Source: Odoribacter sp. (GTDB lineage Bacteria > Bacteroidota > Bacteroidia > Bacteroidales > Muribaculaceae). From it: DNA of 64,000 nt. Positions 1 through 7,731 of this stretch are shown here, piece after piece (the stretch's first letter is position 1; each line of letters begins with the position of its first letter). Under the pieces are notes generated by a model. It saw only the letters and a program-made list of their open reading frames with translations. It was not told the origin of the DNA and did not search any database. A program made the position numbers and the translations under genes. Location: the NCBI GenBank assembly GCA_023663145.1, contig JAMPHZ010000005.1:38321-102320 (forward strand), read 5' to 3'.

Positions 1-1427
1 AGAAGAATGACCTTGACGGTATATATGACCTTTTCGCCATACGCATTATACTTGACTCTGATCCTATAAAGGAGAAGAGTGATTGCTGGCTTGCATATTC
101 TCTTATAACTGATATGTTCAGGCCCAATCCGTCGCGTATGAAGGATTGGATAAGCATTCCAAAAAGCAATGGATATGAATCGCTCCATATTACAGTCTAT
201 GGTCCTGCGGATCGTTGGGTTGAAGTTCAGATCCGTACACGGCGCATGGATCTTGTGGCGGAAAAAGGTCTTGCGGCTCATTGGAAATACAAGGGCCTTA
301 AGAGTGAGAATAATCTTGACGCATGGATGAATAACGTGCGTGACATCCTTGAGACAGGAGAATCAGGACCTCTTGAGCTTATGCGCAATATGCGCATGGA
401 CGTTTATGACAAGGAGGTATTTGTATTCACACCGCGAGGTGACTTGTATAAATTGCCCCTTGGTTCTACGTTGCTTGATTTTGCTTTCAACATCCATACC
501 AATCTTGGATGTCATTGTACCGGGGGCAAGGTTAATGGAAAGAATCAGAAGATAAACTATAAACTGATAAGTGGTGATACTGTTGAGATAATATCATCGC
601 CATCACAGCAGCCCAAACCTGATTGGCTTAATTTCGTGGTGACTGCAAAAGCCCGCAATAAGGTGCGTGTCGCATTGAAAGAAATTGAAAGTCGGGCCGG
701 AGATCTTGGGCGCGAGATGCTACAGCGCCGTTGTAAGAACCGTAAGGTGGAAATTGACGAGGGAAGCATATCAAAGCTTGTAAAACGTCTTGGTTACAAG
801 ACAATCACCGACTTTTATAGCGCTATATCACAGGAAAAACTTGAGGTTAACGATATAATCGAAACTTATCTTGATATGGAACGCCGATCACGCGAAGAAA
901 CCGTGCGGGTATCGGCGGAAACCTATGTCATGCAGACGCCGCTATCAGATACTACAGATAAGGCCTCAGATGGTTCAAATGGAGATGTAGTGGTGATTGG
1001 TGAGGGAATCAAGGGCATAAACTACAAACTTGCAAAATGCTGTAACCCTATTTATGGCGATGAAGTGTTTGGATTTATATCGGCGGAGGGAGTTATAAAG
1101 ATCCACCGCAGTGATTGTCCGAATGCTGTAAATATACGCCAACGGTATCCTTACCGGATTATAAATACACGATGGAGCGGCAAAATCGGTAGTTTCTTCG
1201 GTGCTACGTTACGTATAGTTGGCCGAGATGACATCGGTATAGTCACGAACATAACATCAATCATTAATAAAGAAAAATCAACGACATTACGCAATATTTC
1301 CATCGAAAGTGACAATGGTCTTTTTCAAGGTTTTGTGGTAGTAGGTGTTTCTGACCAATCTTCATTGAATCAGTTGATTAAAAAATTAAAGACAGTTAAA
1401 GGAGTGAAAGATGTACAAAGGACTTAA
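1..1427 (+). CDS. relA/spoT: RelA/SpoT-family (p)ppGpp synthetase/hydrolase, 5' truncated by window edge
   Basis: This is the C-terminal part of a long RelA/SpoT homologue, which makes (and in bifunctional members degrades) the alarmone (p)ppGpp from GTP/GDP and ATP. The reading frame is open from base 3, before the first ATG at 114, and reads DLFAIRIILDS, typical of the synthetase domain, so the gene starts outside the window. In order one sees the end of the synthetase domain (YESLH), a TGS domain beginning near EVFVFTPRGDLYKLP, a linker with a conserved Cys pair (KCCNPI) and a C-terminal ACT domain. About 474 codons are present of the usual 730 or so. The N-terminal HD hydrolase region is not in view, so bifunctionality cannot be judged. 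The end overlaps the next gene by 17 bases. Confidence 0.95.
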   Translation, partial: KNDLDGIYDLFAIRIILDSDPIKEKSDCWLAYSLITDMFRPNPSRMKDWISIPKSNGYESLHITVYGPADRWVEVQIRTRRMDLVAEKGLAAHWKYKGLKSENNLDAWMNNVRDILETGESGPLELMRNMRMDVYDKEVFVFTPRGDLYKLPLGSTLLDFAFNIHTNLGCHCTGGKVNGKNQKINYKLISGDTVEIISSPSQQPKPDWLNFVVTAKARNKVRVALKEIESRAGDLGREMLQRRCKNRKVEIDEGSISKLVKRLGYKTITDFYSAISQEKLEVNDIIETYLDMERRSREETVRVSAETYVMQTPLSDTTDKASDGSNGDVVVIGEGIKGINYKLAKCCNPIYGDEVFGFISAEGVIKIHRSDCPNAVNIRQRYPYRIINTRWSGKIGSFFGATLRIVGRDDIGIVTNITSIINKEKSTTLRNISIESDNGLFQGFVVVGVSDQSSLNQLIKKLKTVKGVKDVQRT

Positions 1428-2211
1428 TATTATAACTGTTGCTGTTGCAACATGCTTGTCGTTGGCGGCATGTAGTAAAGACAATACCCGTCAGGATGAG
1501 GCTGCCCGCTTGGTTGAGCGTGCGATGGAATTGCGTGCCTCACATGATTATGAAGGTGCTATCGCTATCCTTGACTCTATAGATCATTCTTATCGCGAAC
1601 AGGTTGATGTGCGTCATAAGGGCATGCGCGTACGTATAGAAACCATTATTGACCAAACTGTTGACTCGATAGAGTTCGATGAAAGACGCCGTGGCTCCAT
1701 GCAAAGTGCTGTTGACTCAATGGCTACTATGTTTATGGCAGTTACACTGCCCGGGACAGAAGGTTACAAAGTGTACAAGAAAGCATTCAATGGCTCGGAG
1801 ATGAACCGTACTTGTGTACAACCACGCATTGATGAAAAGGGATATATGTTTGTGGTTGCCAATTTACAGGGGCGCCGTATTGATATGAGATCTCTGCAGT
1901 TTGGGGATGTCGTGGCTAAAGGTAACTCGGTATCAGTAGGAAGCTCCGAAGTGATGACCTTGTCACAGGAAGATGTTGCTGCGCTTGCCGATGCAATTGC
2001 GGCTGTTCCAACCGGCAGTGCTATTACAATTAATATAAATGGTAAGACCTCTGTACCTGTAAAACTCACTGCTGCCGAGGTACAGGCCTGGCGTGACACT
2101 TGGCACTATACTAAACTGCTACGTCTAATGGAAACCGCTAATATACGGAGAGAGTATTATGAACAGCAGCTTGCTCTTATGCAGGATCGGCTTAATAAAT
2201 ACAAGGATTAA
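1411..2211 (+). CDS. Predicted lipoprotein, TPR-like helical start, unknown function
   Basis: A 266-residue protein with a lipoprotein signal: a short basic start, a hydrophobic stretch and a lipobox SLAAC with the lipidated Cys at residue 21. The part after the signal (ARLVERAMELRASHDYEGAI) reads like one tetratricopeptide-type helical hairpin, followed by a beta-rich middle and a helical tail. It overlaps the end of the RelA/SpoT gene by 17 bases and is probably co-transcribed with it, but nothing in its sequence points to a nucleotide-related role. It is convergent with smpB, with only one base between the two stop codons. I do not recognise a named family. Confidence 0.8.
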   Translation: MYKGLNIITVAVATCLSLAACSKDNTRQDEAARLVERAMELRASHDYEGAIAILDSIDHSYREQVDVRHKGMRVRIETIIDQTVDSIEFDERRRGSMQSAVDSMATMFMAVTLPGTEGYKVYKKAFNGSEMNRTCVQPRIDEKGYMFVVANLQGRRIDMRSLQFGDVVAKGNSVSVGSSEVMTLSQEDVAALADAIAAVPTGSAITININGKTSVPVKLTAAEVQAWRDTWHYTKLLRLMETANIRREYYEQQLALMQDRLNKYKD

Positions 2212-2212
2212 T

Positions 2213-2671
2213 TTATTTGCGGAATAAACGTGCGAGTTCCCGTTTGTCATCCCGCTCTTTGATTGATTGTCGTTTATCATATTCTTTCTTGCCTCTCGCT
2301 ACACCTATGACCAGTTTCGCATAGCCACGTTGGCTTATAAACAGGCGTAGGGGTACGATTGTGTAGCCGGAAGCTTCAGAGTCCTTAGCCAAAGTCCTTA
2401 TTTCTTTGTGATTAAGGAGTAGCTTGCGGTCGCGCCGTTCGCTGTGGTTGTAGTGAGTACCATAGAAATATTCGGCAATGTACATGTTTTTGACCCAAAC
2501 TTCTCCGTTGTTTATATAACAGAATGTATCGACAAGCGATGCTTTACCCATCCTTATTGATTTTATTTCAGTTCCTGTCAGTACTATGCCTGCTGTGTAA
2601 GTATCAGTGATCTCGTAATCAAATGAGGCGCGGCGGTTTTTTATGTTTACTTCTTTGAATTTCAGTTTCAT
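2213..2671 (-). CDS. smpB: SsrA-binding protein SmpB
   Basis: SmpB binds tmRNA (SsrA) and carries it to stalled ribosomes for trans-translation. The 152-residue protein has the family length and landmarks: the N-terminal oligonucleotide-binding beta barrel ([23 protein letters not shown]), the central [10 protein letters not shown] segment, the [24 protein letters not shown] region and a basic C-terminal tail ([11 protein letters not shown]) that mimics mRNA in the decoding channel. It lies just downstream of, and on the same strand as, the 181-residue membrane protein (5-base gap), so they probably share a transcript. No tmRNA gene was seen in the window. Confidence 0.97.
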   Translation of the reverse strand: MKLKFKEVNIKNRRASFDYEITDTYTAGIVLTGTEIKSIRMGKASLVDTFCYINNGEVWVKNMYIAEYFYGTHYNHSERRDRKLLLNHKEIRTLAKDSEASGYTIVPLRLFISQRGYAKLVIGVARGKKEYDKRQSIKERDDKRELARLFRK

Positions 2672-2676
2672 GACAA

Positions 2677-3222
2677 TTAAATGATAAAAGTTAGCAATGC
2701 AGCTACCGCTATAGGTACCGCAATAGTTGCTATACCGGAAAGTACAAGAAATACTACAATATTATCTTCCTTTATACCGATGAACGTAACTGATTTAAAA
2801 ATAACCAATAACGACAGTGCCGGTAAGAAGTGTAAGAACGTCATTGATGCAGGCATTGCGTTGGCAATGATATGGTAAAGACCTATTAGACCAATCAGAT
2901 AATTTGCAAAGATATTTATTTTTGCAAAGTTAACATCACCACCAATGTGCTGGGGTAGGGTAATGTCAAGGAAAAGACGTGCAAGGTAAAGAGAGATGAA
3001 AAGCGCACCGGATATTGCTACAGCTCCCTGTAGTAATGTAAAAAAAGAATCGTGGTGATCGTGTATAAGATTGAGGAACTGGCTTGCTGCCACAATGCCA
3101 ATCCATGGATAGAATCCGCGGCGTTGAATCTCATCAGGTGGCAAAGCAGCAGCGCTGACGTCTTCCCAACCACGTGCCGGAGACAATAGTAATTGAAGTA
3201 ATTGTTTAATATATAACCACAT
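2677..3222 (-). CDS. Multi-pass membrane protein, Yip1-like
   Basis: A 181-residue hydrophobic protein with about five predicted membrane segments (around residues 40-55, 63-86, 102-124, 126-148 and 155-181), separated by short polar loops. The start [22 protein letters not shown] resembles the amphipathic entry of the bacterial Yip1-domain proteins common in Bacteroidales, whose function is unknown. Its promoter lies in the divergent spacer shared with the DUF5606 gene. The neighbour smpB is probably in the same transcript. The Yip1 assignment rests on overall pattern, not on a diagnostic residue. Confidence 0.75.
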   Translation of the reverse strand: MWLYIKQLLQLLLSPARGWEDVSAAALPPDEIQRRGFYPWIGIVAASQFLNLIHDHHDSFFTLLQGAVAISGALFISLYLARLFLDITLPQHIGGDVNFAKINIFANYLIGLIGLYHIIANAMPASMTFLHFLPALSLLVIFKSVTFIGIKEDNIVVFLVLSGIATIAVPIAVAALLTFII

Positions 3223-3249
3223 AACTATCTTTACATTCCTTTATGCCTA

Positions 3250-3257
3250 CAAAGTTA
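3250..3257 (-). promoter_or_regulatory. Candidate -7 element for the Yip1-like/smpB transcript
   Basis: Read on the minus strand this is TAACTTTG, a perfect match to the Bacteroidota -7 element TAnnTTTG, about 28 bases before the Yip1-like start codon. I could not find a TTG element at the usual spacing, so only half of the promoter is supported. Confidence 0.5.
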
Positions 3258-3290
3258 CAAATATGTAGCGAATATATTGACATATTTTCG

Positions 3291-3298
3291 TAAATTTG
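3291..3298 (+). promoter_or_regulatory. Candidate -7 element for the DUF5606 gene
   Basis: TAAATTTG matches the Bacteroidota -7 consensus and sits 29 bases before the DUF5606 start codon, in a 105-base spacer shared with the divergent Yip1-like gene. A TTG element at the standard spacing is not present. Confidence 0.5.
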
Positions 3299-3327
3299 CG
3301 CTATCATTTACCCACATTGTATAAATT

Positions 3328-3753
3328 ATGATCAAAACAATTCTTTCCATAGCCGGTAGACCCGGTCTCTTCAAGTTGGTGAGCCGTGGCCGCAACATGC
3401 TCATTGTGGAGTCTCTTGTAAATGGCAAGCGTGTGCCTGCTTATTCTCATGACAAGGTTATTGCTTTAGGTGACATCGCCATCTATACAACGGGAGACGA
3501 CAAGCCCCTTGCTGAAGTTTTTGAATTGGTCAAGGCTAAGACTCAAGGGCAACCGGTCGATTTAAAGCAATTTAAGAATGACGCAGAGATGCGTGAGTTT
3601 TTCGGTGAGATATTACCTGATTTTGACAACGACCGCGTATATAATACAGATATAAAAAAATTATTTCAATGGTATAATCAATTGCTTGCGTCTGGTATTA
3701 CTGAATTTGTAGAGAAGTCTGAAGATGCGACATCAGATGATGCTAACAATTGA
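3328..3753 (+). CDS. DUF5606 family protein
   Basis: A 141-residue cytosolic protein with no signal or membrane segment. The start (IKTILSIAGRPGLFKLVSRG, then ESLVNGKRVPAY) and the middle (FFGEILPDFDNDRVYNTDIK, then KLFQWYNQL) match what I know of the DUF5606 proteins that are near-universal in Bacteroidota. Their function is not established. The gene stands alone: a divergent gene lies on its left, a strong terminator directly follows it, and the accessory restriction-like block begins beyond that. It therefore marks the conserved left flank of that block. Confidence 0.85.
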   Translation: MIKTILSIAGRPGLFKLVSRGRNMLIVESLVNGKRVPAYSHDKVIALGDIAIYTTGDDKPLAEVFELVKAKTQGQPVDLKQFKNDAEMREFFGEILPDFDNDRVYNTDIKKLFQWYNQLLASGITEFVEKSEDATSDDANN

Positions 3754-3784
3754 ATAACCCCATAATAATATAATAATCACACAG

Positions 3785-3816
3785 AGCCTTGCCCGAACTG
3801 ATCGCAAGGCTTTTTT
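3785..3816 (+). terminator. Rho-independent terminator after DUF5606 gene
   Basis: AGCCTTGC (3785-3792) pairs perfectly with GCAAGGCT (3804-3811) around an 11-base loop, followed directly by a T run. It lies 32 bases after the DUF5606 stop codon. Confidence 0.9.
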
Positions 3817-4198
3817 ATGCCTGATAATTAATGATCTAACATGTATATAGTCAAATTTCAATAATCAATATTATGTAAAATTGATACATGTGATAATTAT
3901 GGATTCATAAAAAACACTGGTTGGTTAGGGAAATTTATGAATAGCGCTACCCCGCACTTTAATTAGCCTTAAGAGTTTTATCCGCTACAACGGTAAGGTG
4001 ATTCAGAACCATTTTGAGTGAAATCGTCAGGAGATGCAAGTGGTTGTTGTTTTAGTTCTCCATGAAGTCCTTTCCGCAATTCTTGCGTTGAATGTAAGCT
4101 ATGGTGATCCACTCGAGCGATTATAGGATAAAAGTGCCCTATCCTTCCTGTTTGCCAATTTAGGGTTGAGCGTAGTGAGATTTATTTCATCCTATATC
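3817..4198. other. Gene-free spacer with possible degenerate coding remnant
   Basis: No gene can be supported in these roughly 380 bases. On the minus strand around 3978-4170 there is a short open frame without a proper start (it contains GRIGHFYPIIARVDHH). Another frame of the same strand reads WITIAYIQRKNCGKDFMEN and then stops. Both look more like relics of a decayed gene or mobile element than random sequence, but neither is bounded as a gene. The stretch sits exactly at the left edge of the accessory block at 4248-8719. Confidence 0.4.
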
Positions 4199-4229
4199 TT
4201 GGACTGATAAATTTAAATGAGTAAATTTG
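4199..4229 (+). promoter_or_regulatory. Promoter of the methyltransferase-nuclease operon
   Basis: TTG at 4199-4201 and TAAATTTG at 4222-4229 are separated by exactly 20 bases, a full match to the Bacteroidota housekeeping promoter. Transcription would start around 4235, leaving a very short leader before the ATG at 4248. This is the only promoter seen for the five-gene block. Confidence 0.75.
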
Positions 4230-4247
4230 CACTGAAAATGAAAAGAA

Positions 4248-5282
4248 ATGAAGTTTAAGATACGCCAACTCAAATCGGTTAATAACCCGAACTCGGTTCA
4301 TGGTATATATCCCTATCGCGGTAAAATCGCCGCGGCAGACGCGGCTCAGATTTTGTCACAGATGCCTAAAGGAAGTATTGTACTTGACCCGTTCTGTGGG
4401 TCAGGAACAATTGTATACGAGGGTATAAAGTTTGGACATAAGACGTTGGGTATTGATGCTAATCCTATTGCGGTCGCGCTGTCGAAAGGCAAGATCGGTA
4501 TTCCTTCCGACTTGCAAGAAGTTCAGAATGAACTGGATAGGTTTATCAGCAAGTGTGATAATATTTCATATGATGGAGAGGTGCCTGAATATCCAAAAGG
4601 ATTGTTTCATGAGCGATCATTGGATGAAATAATGAGGATGGCCGGATATTATAATGAAATGAGCGATTATCTAAGTGCTTGTTTCCTTGGTGCAATAGCT
4701 CTCACGGCGCGGGGATGTAATGATTATAAATGGACTTCAAGTACGGTTGGAAAGAATATAGAGCCTAAAAGATACATAAGTTTCTATGACAAACTGAGGG
4801 CTAAAGTTGCAAAACATCATTATCCTTTGGAGAACGACAGCCGGATATATTATGCTGATACCCGCACGGCCGCACAATTTATTAAGCCGGAATCCGTAGA
4901 TTTTGTGTTTTCAAGTCCTCCATATTTTGATTGTCTTGATTATACGGCGTATTATGCAAAAATTATATATGATATTTTAGGGCAGGACCGTATAGCGATA
5001 AAAAATGGCCTGATTCAGAGTTTTGAGAGTTATGCTGAAAATATGAAGACTGTGCTTGACAATCTTTACACTATACTAAAGCCCGGCGGCCAGGTTATCT
5101 TTGTGGTAGGAGATAAAAAGATTCACGGCAAGGTAATAAATGGAGCTGAATTCTTTCAGGCAATAAGTCCGTTCAAGAAATATGAGATAGTGGAGCGAAA
5201 TTATACCGGTACGAGTTCTCAAGTGTTTGACAAGCTTAATAATACACAAAGGAAAGAACAAGTTATCATATGGGAAAAATAG
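4248..5282 (+). CDS. DNA amino-methyltransferase, motif I before SPPY
   Basis: A 344-residue AdoMet-dependent DNA methyltransferase that modifies an exocyclic amino group (N4-cytosine or N6-adenine). The AdoMet-binding motif DPFCGSGT is at residues 47-54 and the catalytic SPPY at 223-226, with about 170 residues between that could hold the target-recognition region. The N-terminal YPYRGK could be motif X. SPPY, rather than DPPY, favours N4-cytosine methylation; this is an inference from the family. It is the first gene of a five-gene run and overlaps the next methyltransferase by 13 bases. Two amino-methyltransferases side by side are typical of systems that recognise an asymmetric site, one enzyme per strand. 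Confidence 0.88.
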   Translation: MKFKIRQLKSVNNPNSVHGIYPYRGKIAAADAAQILSQMPKGSIVLDPFCGSGTIVYEGIKFGHKTLGIDANPIAVALSKGKIGIPSDLQEVQNELDRFISKCDNISYDGEVPEYPKGLFHERSLDEIMRMAGYYNEMSDYLSACFLGAIALTARGCNDYKWTSSTVGKNIEPKRYISFYDKLRAKVAKHHYPLENDSRIYYADTRTAAQFIKPESVDFVFSSPPYFDCLDYTAYYAKIIYDILGQDRIAIKNGLIQSFESYAENMKTVLDNLYTILKPGGQVIFVVGDKKIHGKVINGAEFFQAISPFKKYEIVERNYTGTSSQVFDKLNNTQRKEQVIIWEK

Positions 5283-6115
5283 AACCAGAGAAGATAATCA
5301 AGATAAAAGACTCGATAATTTTCAACCATAATTCCAACGATATGTCGGAGGTTCCTGACGGGAGCGTAAATCTTATTATTACCAGTCCTCCTTACTGGAC
5401 TTTGAAAGATTATGATGTGGAAGGTCAGATTGGCGCCGGGAGCAACTCCTATGATTTTTATATAGAGGAATTGAATAAGGTGTGGAAAGAGTGTGTGCGG
5501 GTTCTCGCACCTGATGGTAAGATATGCATAAATATCATGCCATTTCTGCTAACAGGTAAAGCTGCTCGTTTTGATCGCCGGGAGACTCGTCTTGTTCTGG
5601 GAGATATTGAGAAATTTATGGATTCAACAGGATGCATGTTTCAATTCGGACTATATATATGGGACAAACGAAAAATCGCCAGATTCAGCTCATTCGGCAG
5701 TTACCCCTACCCTCCTAATATTTTCTCTACCTACCCCTATGAATGGATAACTGTTTTTTCTAAGGCCGGAAAAAGAAAACCGGTTTCTAAGGAAATCAAA
5801 GAAAAGTCAAAACTTACGACAGAGGAATGGCAAAAATGGGCAATAAACAGTATCTGGGAGATGCAGCCGGCTAAAGCCAAGGCTGAAGGTCATCCCGCGC
5901 CATTCCCATTGGAATTGCCAAGGCGTTTGATCAAACTTTATAGTTTCTGGGGTGACACGGTACTTGACCCGTTTGCGGGTACAGGCACCACGCTTTGCGC
6001 CGCACAGCAATTAGGTAGGAAGTCAATAGGTTTTGAGCTTAATCCAGATTACATTCCACTGATAAAACGTAAAATAATGACAGTTAATACCTCTCCATGC
6101 TTGTTCGATCAATAA
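5270..6115 (+). CDS. DNA amino-methyltransferase, beta-class order
   Basis: A 281-residue DNA methyltransferase of the N6_N4_Mtase fold. The catalytic SPPYW is near the N-terminus (residues 39-43) and the AdoMet motif DPFAGTGT near the C-terminus (233-240), followed by GFELNPDY. This is the beta-class order, the reverse of its neighbour, so the two genes are not a recent duplication. The central 80-210 region would carry target recognition. SPPY again suggests N4-cytosine. It overlaps the upstream methyltransferase by 13 bases and the downstream unknown gene by 19, which implies translational coupling. The pair presumably protects host DNA from the nuclease encoded at 7712-8719. Confidence 0.92.
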   Translation: MGKIEPEKIIKIKDSIIFNHNSNDMSEVPDGSVNLIITSPPYWTLKDYDVEGQIGAGSNSYDFYIEELNKVWKECVRVLAPDGKICINIMPFLLTGKAARFDRRETRLVLGDIEKFMDSTGCMFQFGLYIWDKRKIARFSSFGSYPYPPNIFSTYPYEWITVFSKAGKRKPVSKEIKEKSKLTTEEWQKWAINSIWEMQPAKAKAEGHPAPFPLELPRRLIKLYSFWGDTVLDPFAGTGTTLCAAQQLGRKSIGFELNPDYIPLIKRKIMTVNTSPCLFDQ

Positions 6116-6543
6116 ATACAGGTAGCGATATCTTTTCAATTATCCGTAATATACCTGATGGAAAGATGTCCAGTTATATCATCGCTGATAATCCGTGCAA
6201 GGAATTGGAACGATTGGCGTTTCTTGCCAATAAGAAGATTGAAGATGGCGGGGAAGCTTATCTCAAAGTTAAATTTGAGTGGGAATTTGGCGCCCGTGCC
6301 AGGATTCTGGAGGTCGTAGGTTTACGATATGGAGTGTTAACGATTTATAAATTTGTGACTATTTCCAATTTTGATCAACATGCTTATGATCTGGAGCGTA
6401 TTAAAGAATATATCCACACGCAACTGCATGTCCCTGTTGATAAAGTGAAATGTTGTATGGTCACTTTTGATAGCGGTCTCGCGCTCAAGATAAGAGAAAT
6501 GGTTGCGGAAATGGGTATGGACATTGATGTTGAAATACTTTAA
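6097..6543 (+). CDS. Unknown 148-residue protein in the methyltransferase-nuclease block
   Basis: A small soluble protein without signal or membrane segments. It looks like a single alpha/beta domain: a helix near residues 30-50 (KELERLAFLANKKI), several strands in the middle (EAYLKVKFEWEF, LTIYKFVTI), a helix (DLERIKEYIHTQL) and a C-terminal strand-helix-strand. I do not recognise a family. The gene starts inside the end of the second methyltransferase (19-base overlap) and ends 3 bases before the winged-helix gene, so its position in the operon is tight and it is likely part of the same system. It could be a nuclease cofactor, specificity factor or immunity protein; the sequence does not decide. 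Confidence 0.75.
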   Translation: MLVRSINTGSDIFSIIRNIPDGKMSSYIIADNPCKELERLAFLANKKIEDGGEAYLKVKFEWEFGARARILEVVGLRYGVLTIYKFVTISNFDQHAYDLERIKEYIHTQLHVPVDKVKCCMVTFDSGLALKIREMVAEMGMDIDVEIL

Positions 6544-6546
6544 GGA

Positions 6547-7731
6547 ATGGCATATTTAATCAATAGAGCAGTCGCTGCAAGGTTGGAATGTTTACATGCA
6601 TTAGTGCAGTTGATTCATTCAAAATTCGGGAATAACAACTTCGCACTCAAAGATGTGAAATTTGACAGGAATGCTGAAAACATTCATAAGTATTGCCGTT
6701 TATTGCAAGAGAACAGCATTACAGGTGTATATTGCAGATTCAAGGATAATCCTTTGGATGAATCGGGATGTGCGATAACGAATGCGGTTGATTGTGATAC
6801 AACAAAATCCAAAGAAGTAAGTAACACAGTAAATGCGTTACATGCACTTGGCCTGGTTGAGAGGAGTGCTAAATATTGTAAACTCACTGATGATGGAATT
6901 ATCTTCTCGCAGACTGAATACGGTTCAAAGGCCATGACTGGTCTGATACGGCAAGGTGTATTGAAATATGGTCCGGCTATCGGTATTCTCGCGTTTCTTG
7001 AAAGCCGATATAATGCGGGCGACACTTTCTCGGCCAAAGATATAACAGTAGGCTATCCTTCCACGCAGGAGTATGTCGAGTATAAAGGGAAAATAGTGGA
7101 GATTTCAAGTGGTTCAAAGCAAGACTCAAATATCAGGACAAAATCTTGTTTGCTGGCATGGCTTACTACCGCAGGGTTTATAAGGCCGGTAAATATAGAG
7201 GCCGATGATGAGTCACCGGTACATTTGAAGTACAGAAGCTATATCAACAGCACACACCGCAATCAGCAAATTTATGAAATAGTGGAAATCCCTGGATTGA
7301 TAGAAGTTGACCGTCCTCTTGATTATAATAACTTGACAAAGCTAAATTCAGGTCTTCGCGAGAGAGGGATGGCTGATGTACGCGAAGTGACAATGAAATA
7401 TGAATCAATCATAAAGAATCGCAGATTCGCAATAATATATCTTCTCAATAAGGCCTATGAGAAAGGTATGTCATTGTCAGTTGATTTATTGATTGACTTA
7501 TTCAACAAATATCCTGAGATATTTATAGTGTCAAAAGATAATCTTAGGGAGGTCGTTGACGCTGAAATAGAAATAGCATTCATGGCAGGTATACCTTATG
7601 AAGTTGAAGGTGATGCTGATAGTGCCAATGTGAGTTTGAGACCTATGTCAGGTATAAATATGATTGAAGCATCTATAGGTGCTCCGAATTATCTTGTAGG
7701 AATCTTAAGTGATGTTGAATTGTATGGGTAA
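6547..7731 (+). CDS. Winged-helix-like protein of the restriction-like block
   Basis: A 394-residue soluble protein. Residues 85-120 (KEVSNTVNALHALGLVER followed by a short wing and LTDDG) have the shape of a winged helix-turn-helix, and residues 140-215 look like a second one (AIGILAFLESRY, then CLLAWLTTAGFIRP). Such tandem winged helices bind DNA, so this may be the target-recognition or specificity partner of the nuclease that overlaps its 3' end. The C-terminal 150 residues are not recognisable. No nuclease, helicase or ATPase motif is visible. It starts 3 bases after the preceding gene. The function is inferred from context and fold impression only. Confidence 0.75.
   Translation: MAYLINRAVAARLECLHALVQLIHSKFGNNNFALKDVKFDRNAENIHKYCRLLQENSITGVYCRFKDNPLDESGCAITNAVDCDTTKSKEVSNTVNALHALGLVERSAKYCKLTDDGIIFSQTEYGSKAMTGLIRQGVLKYGPAIGILAFLESRYNAGDTFSAKDITVGYPSTQEYVEYKGKIVEISSGSKQDSNIRTKSCLLAWLTTAGFIRPVNIEADDESPVHLKYRSYINSTHRNQQIYEIVEIPGLIEVDRPLDYNNLTKLNSGLRERGMADVREVTMKYESIIKNRRFAIIYLLNKAYEKGMSLSVDLLIDLFNKYPEIFIVSKDNLREVVDAEIEIAFMAGIPYEVEGDADSANVSLRPMSGINMIEASIGAPNYLVGILSDVELYG

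Noticed and set aside
2213..3327. tmRNA gene near smpB
   Set aside because: The surrounding sequence is coding or a short promoter-bearing spacer; no tRNA-like ends or tag reading frame were seen.
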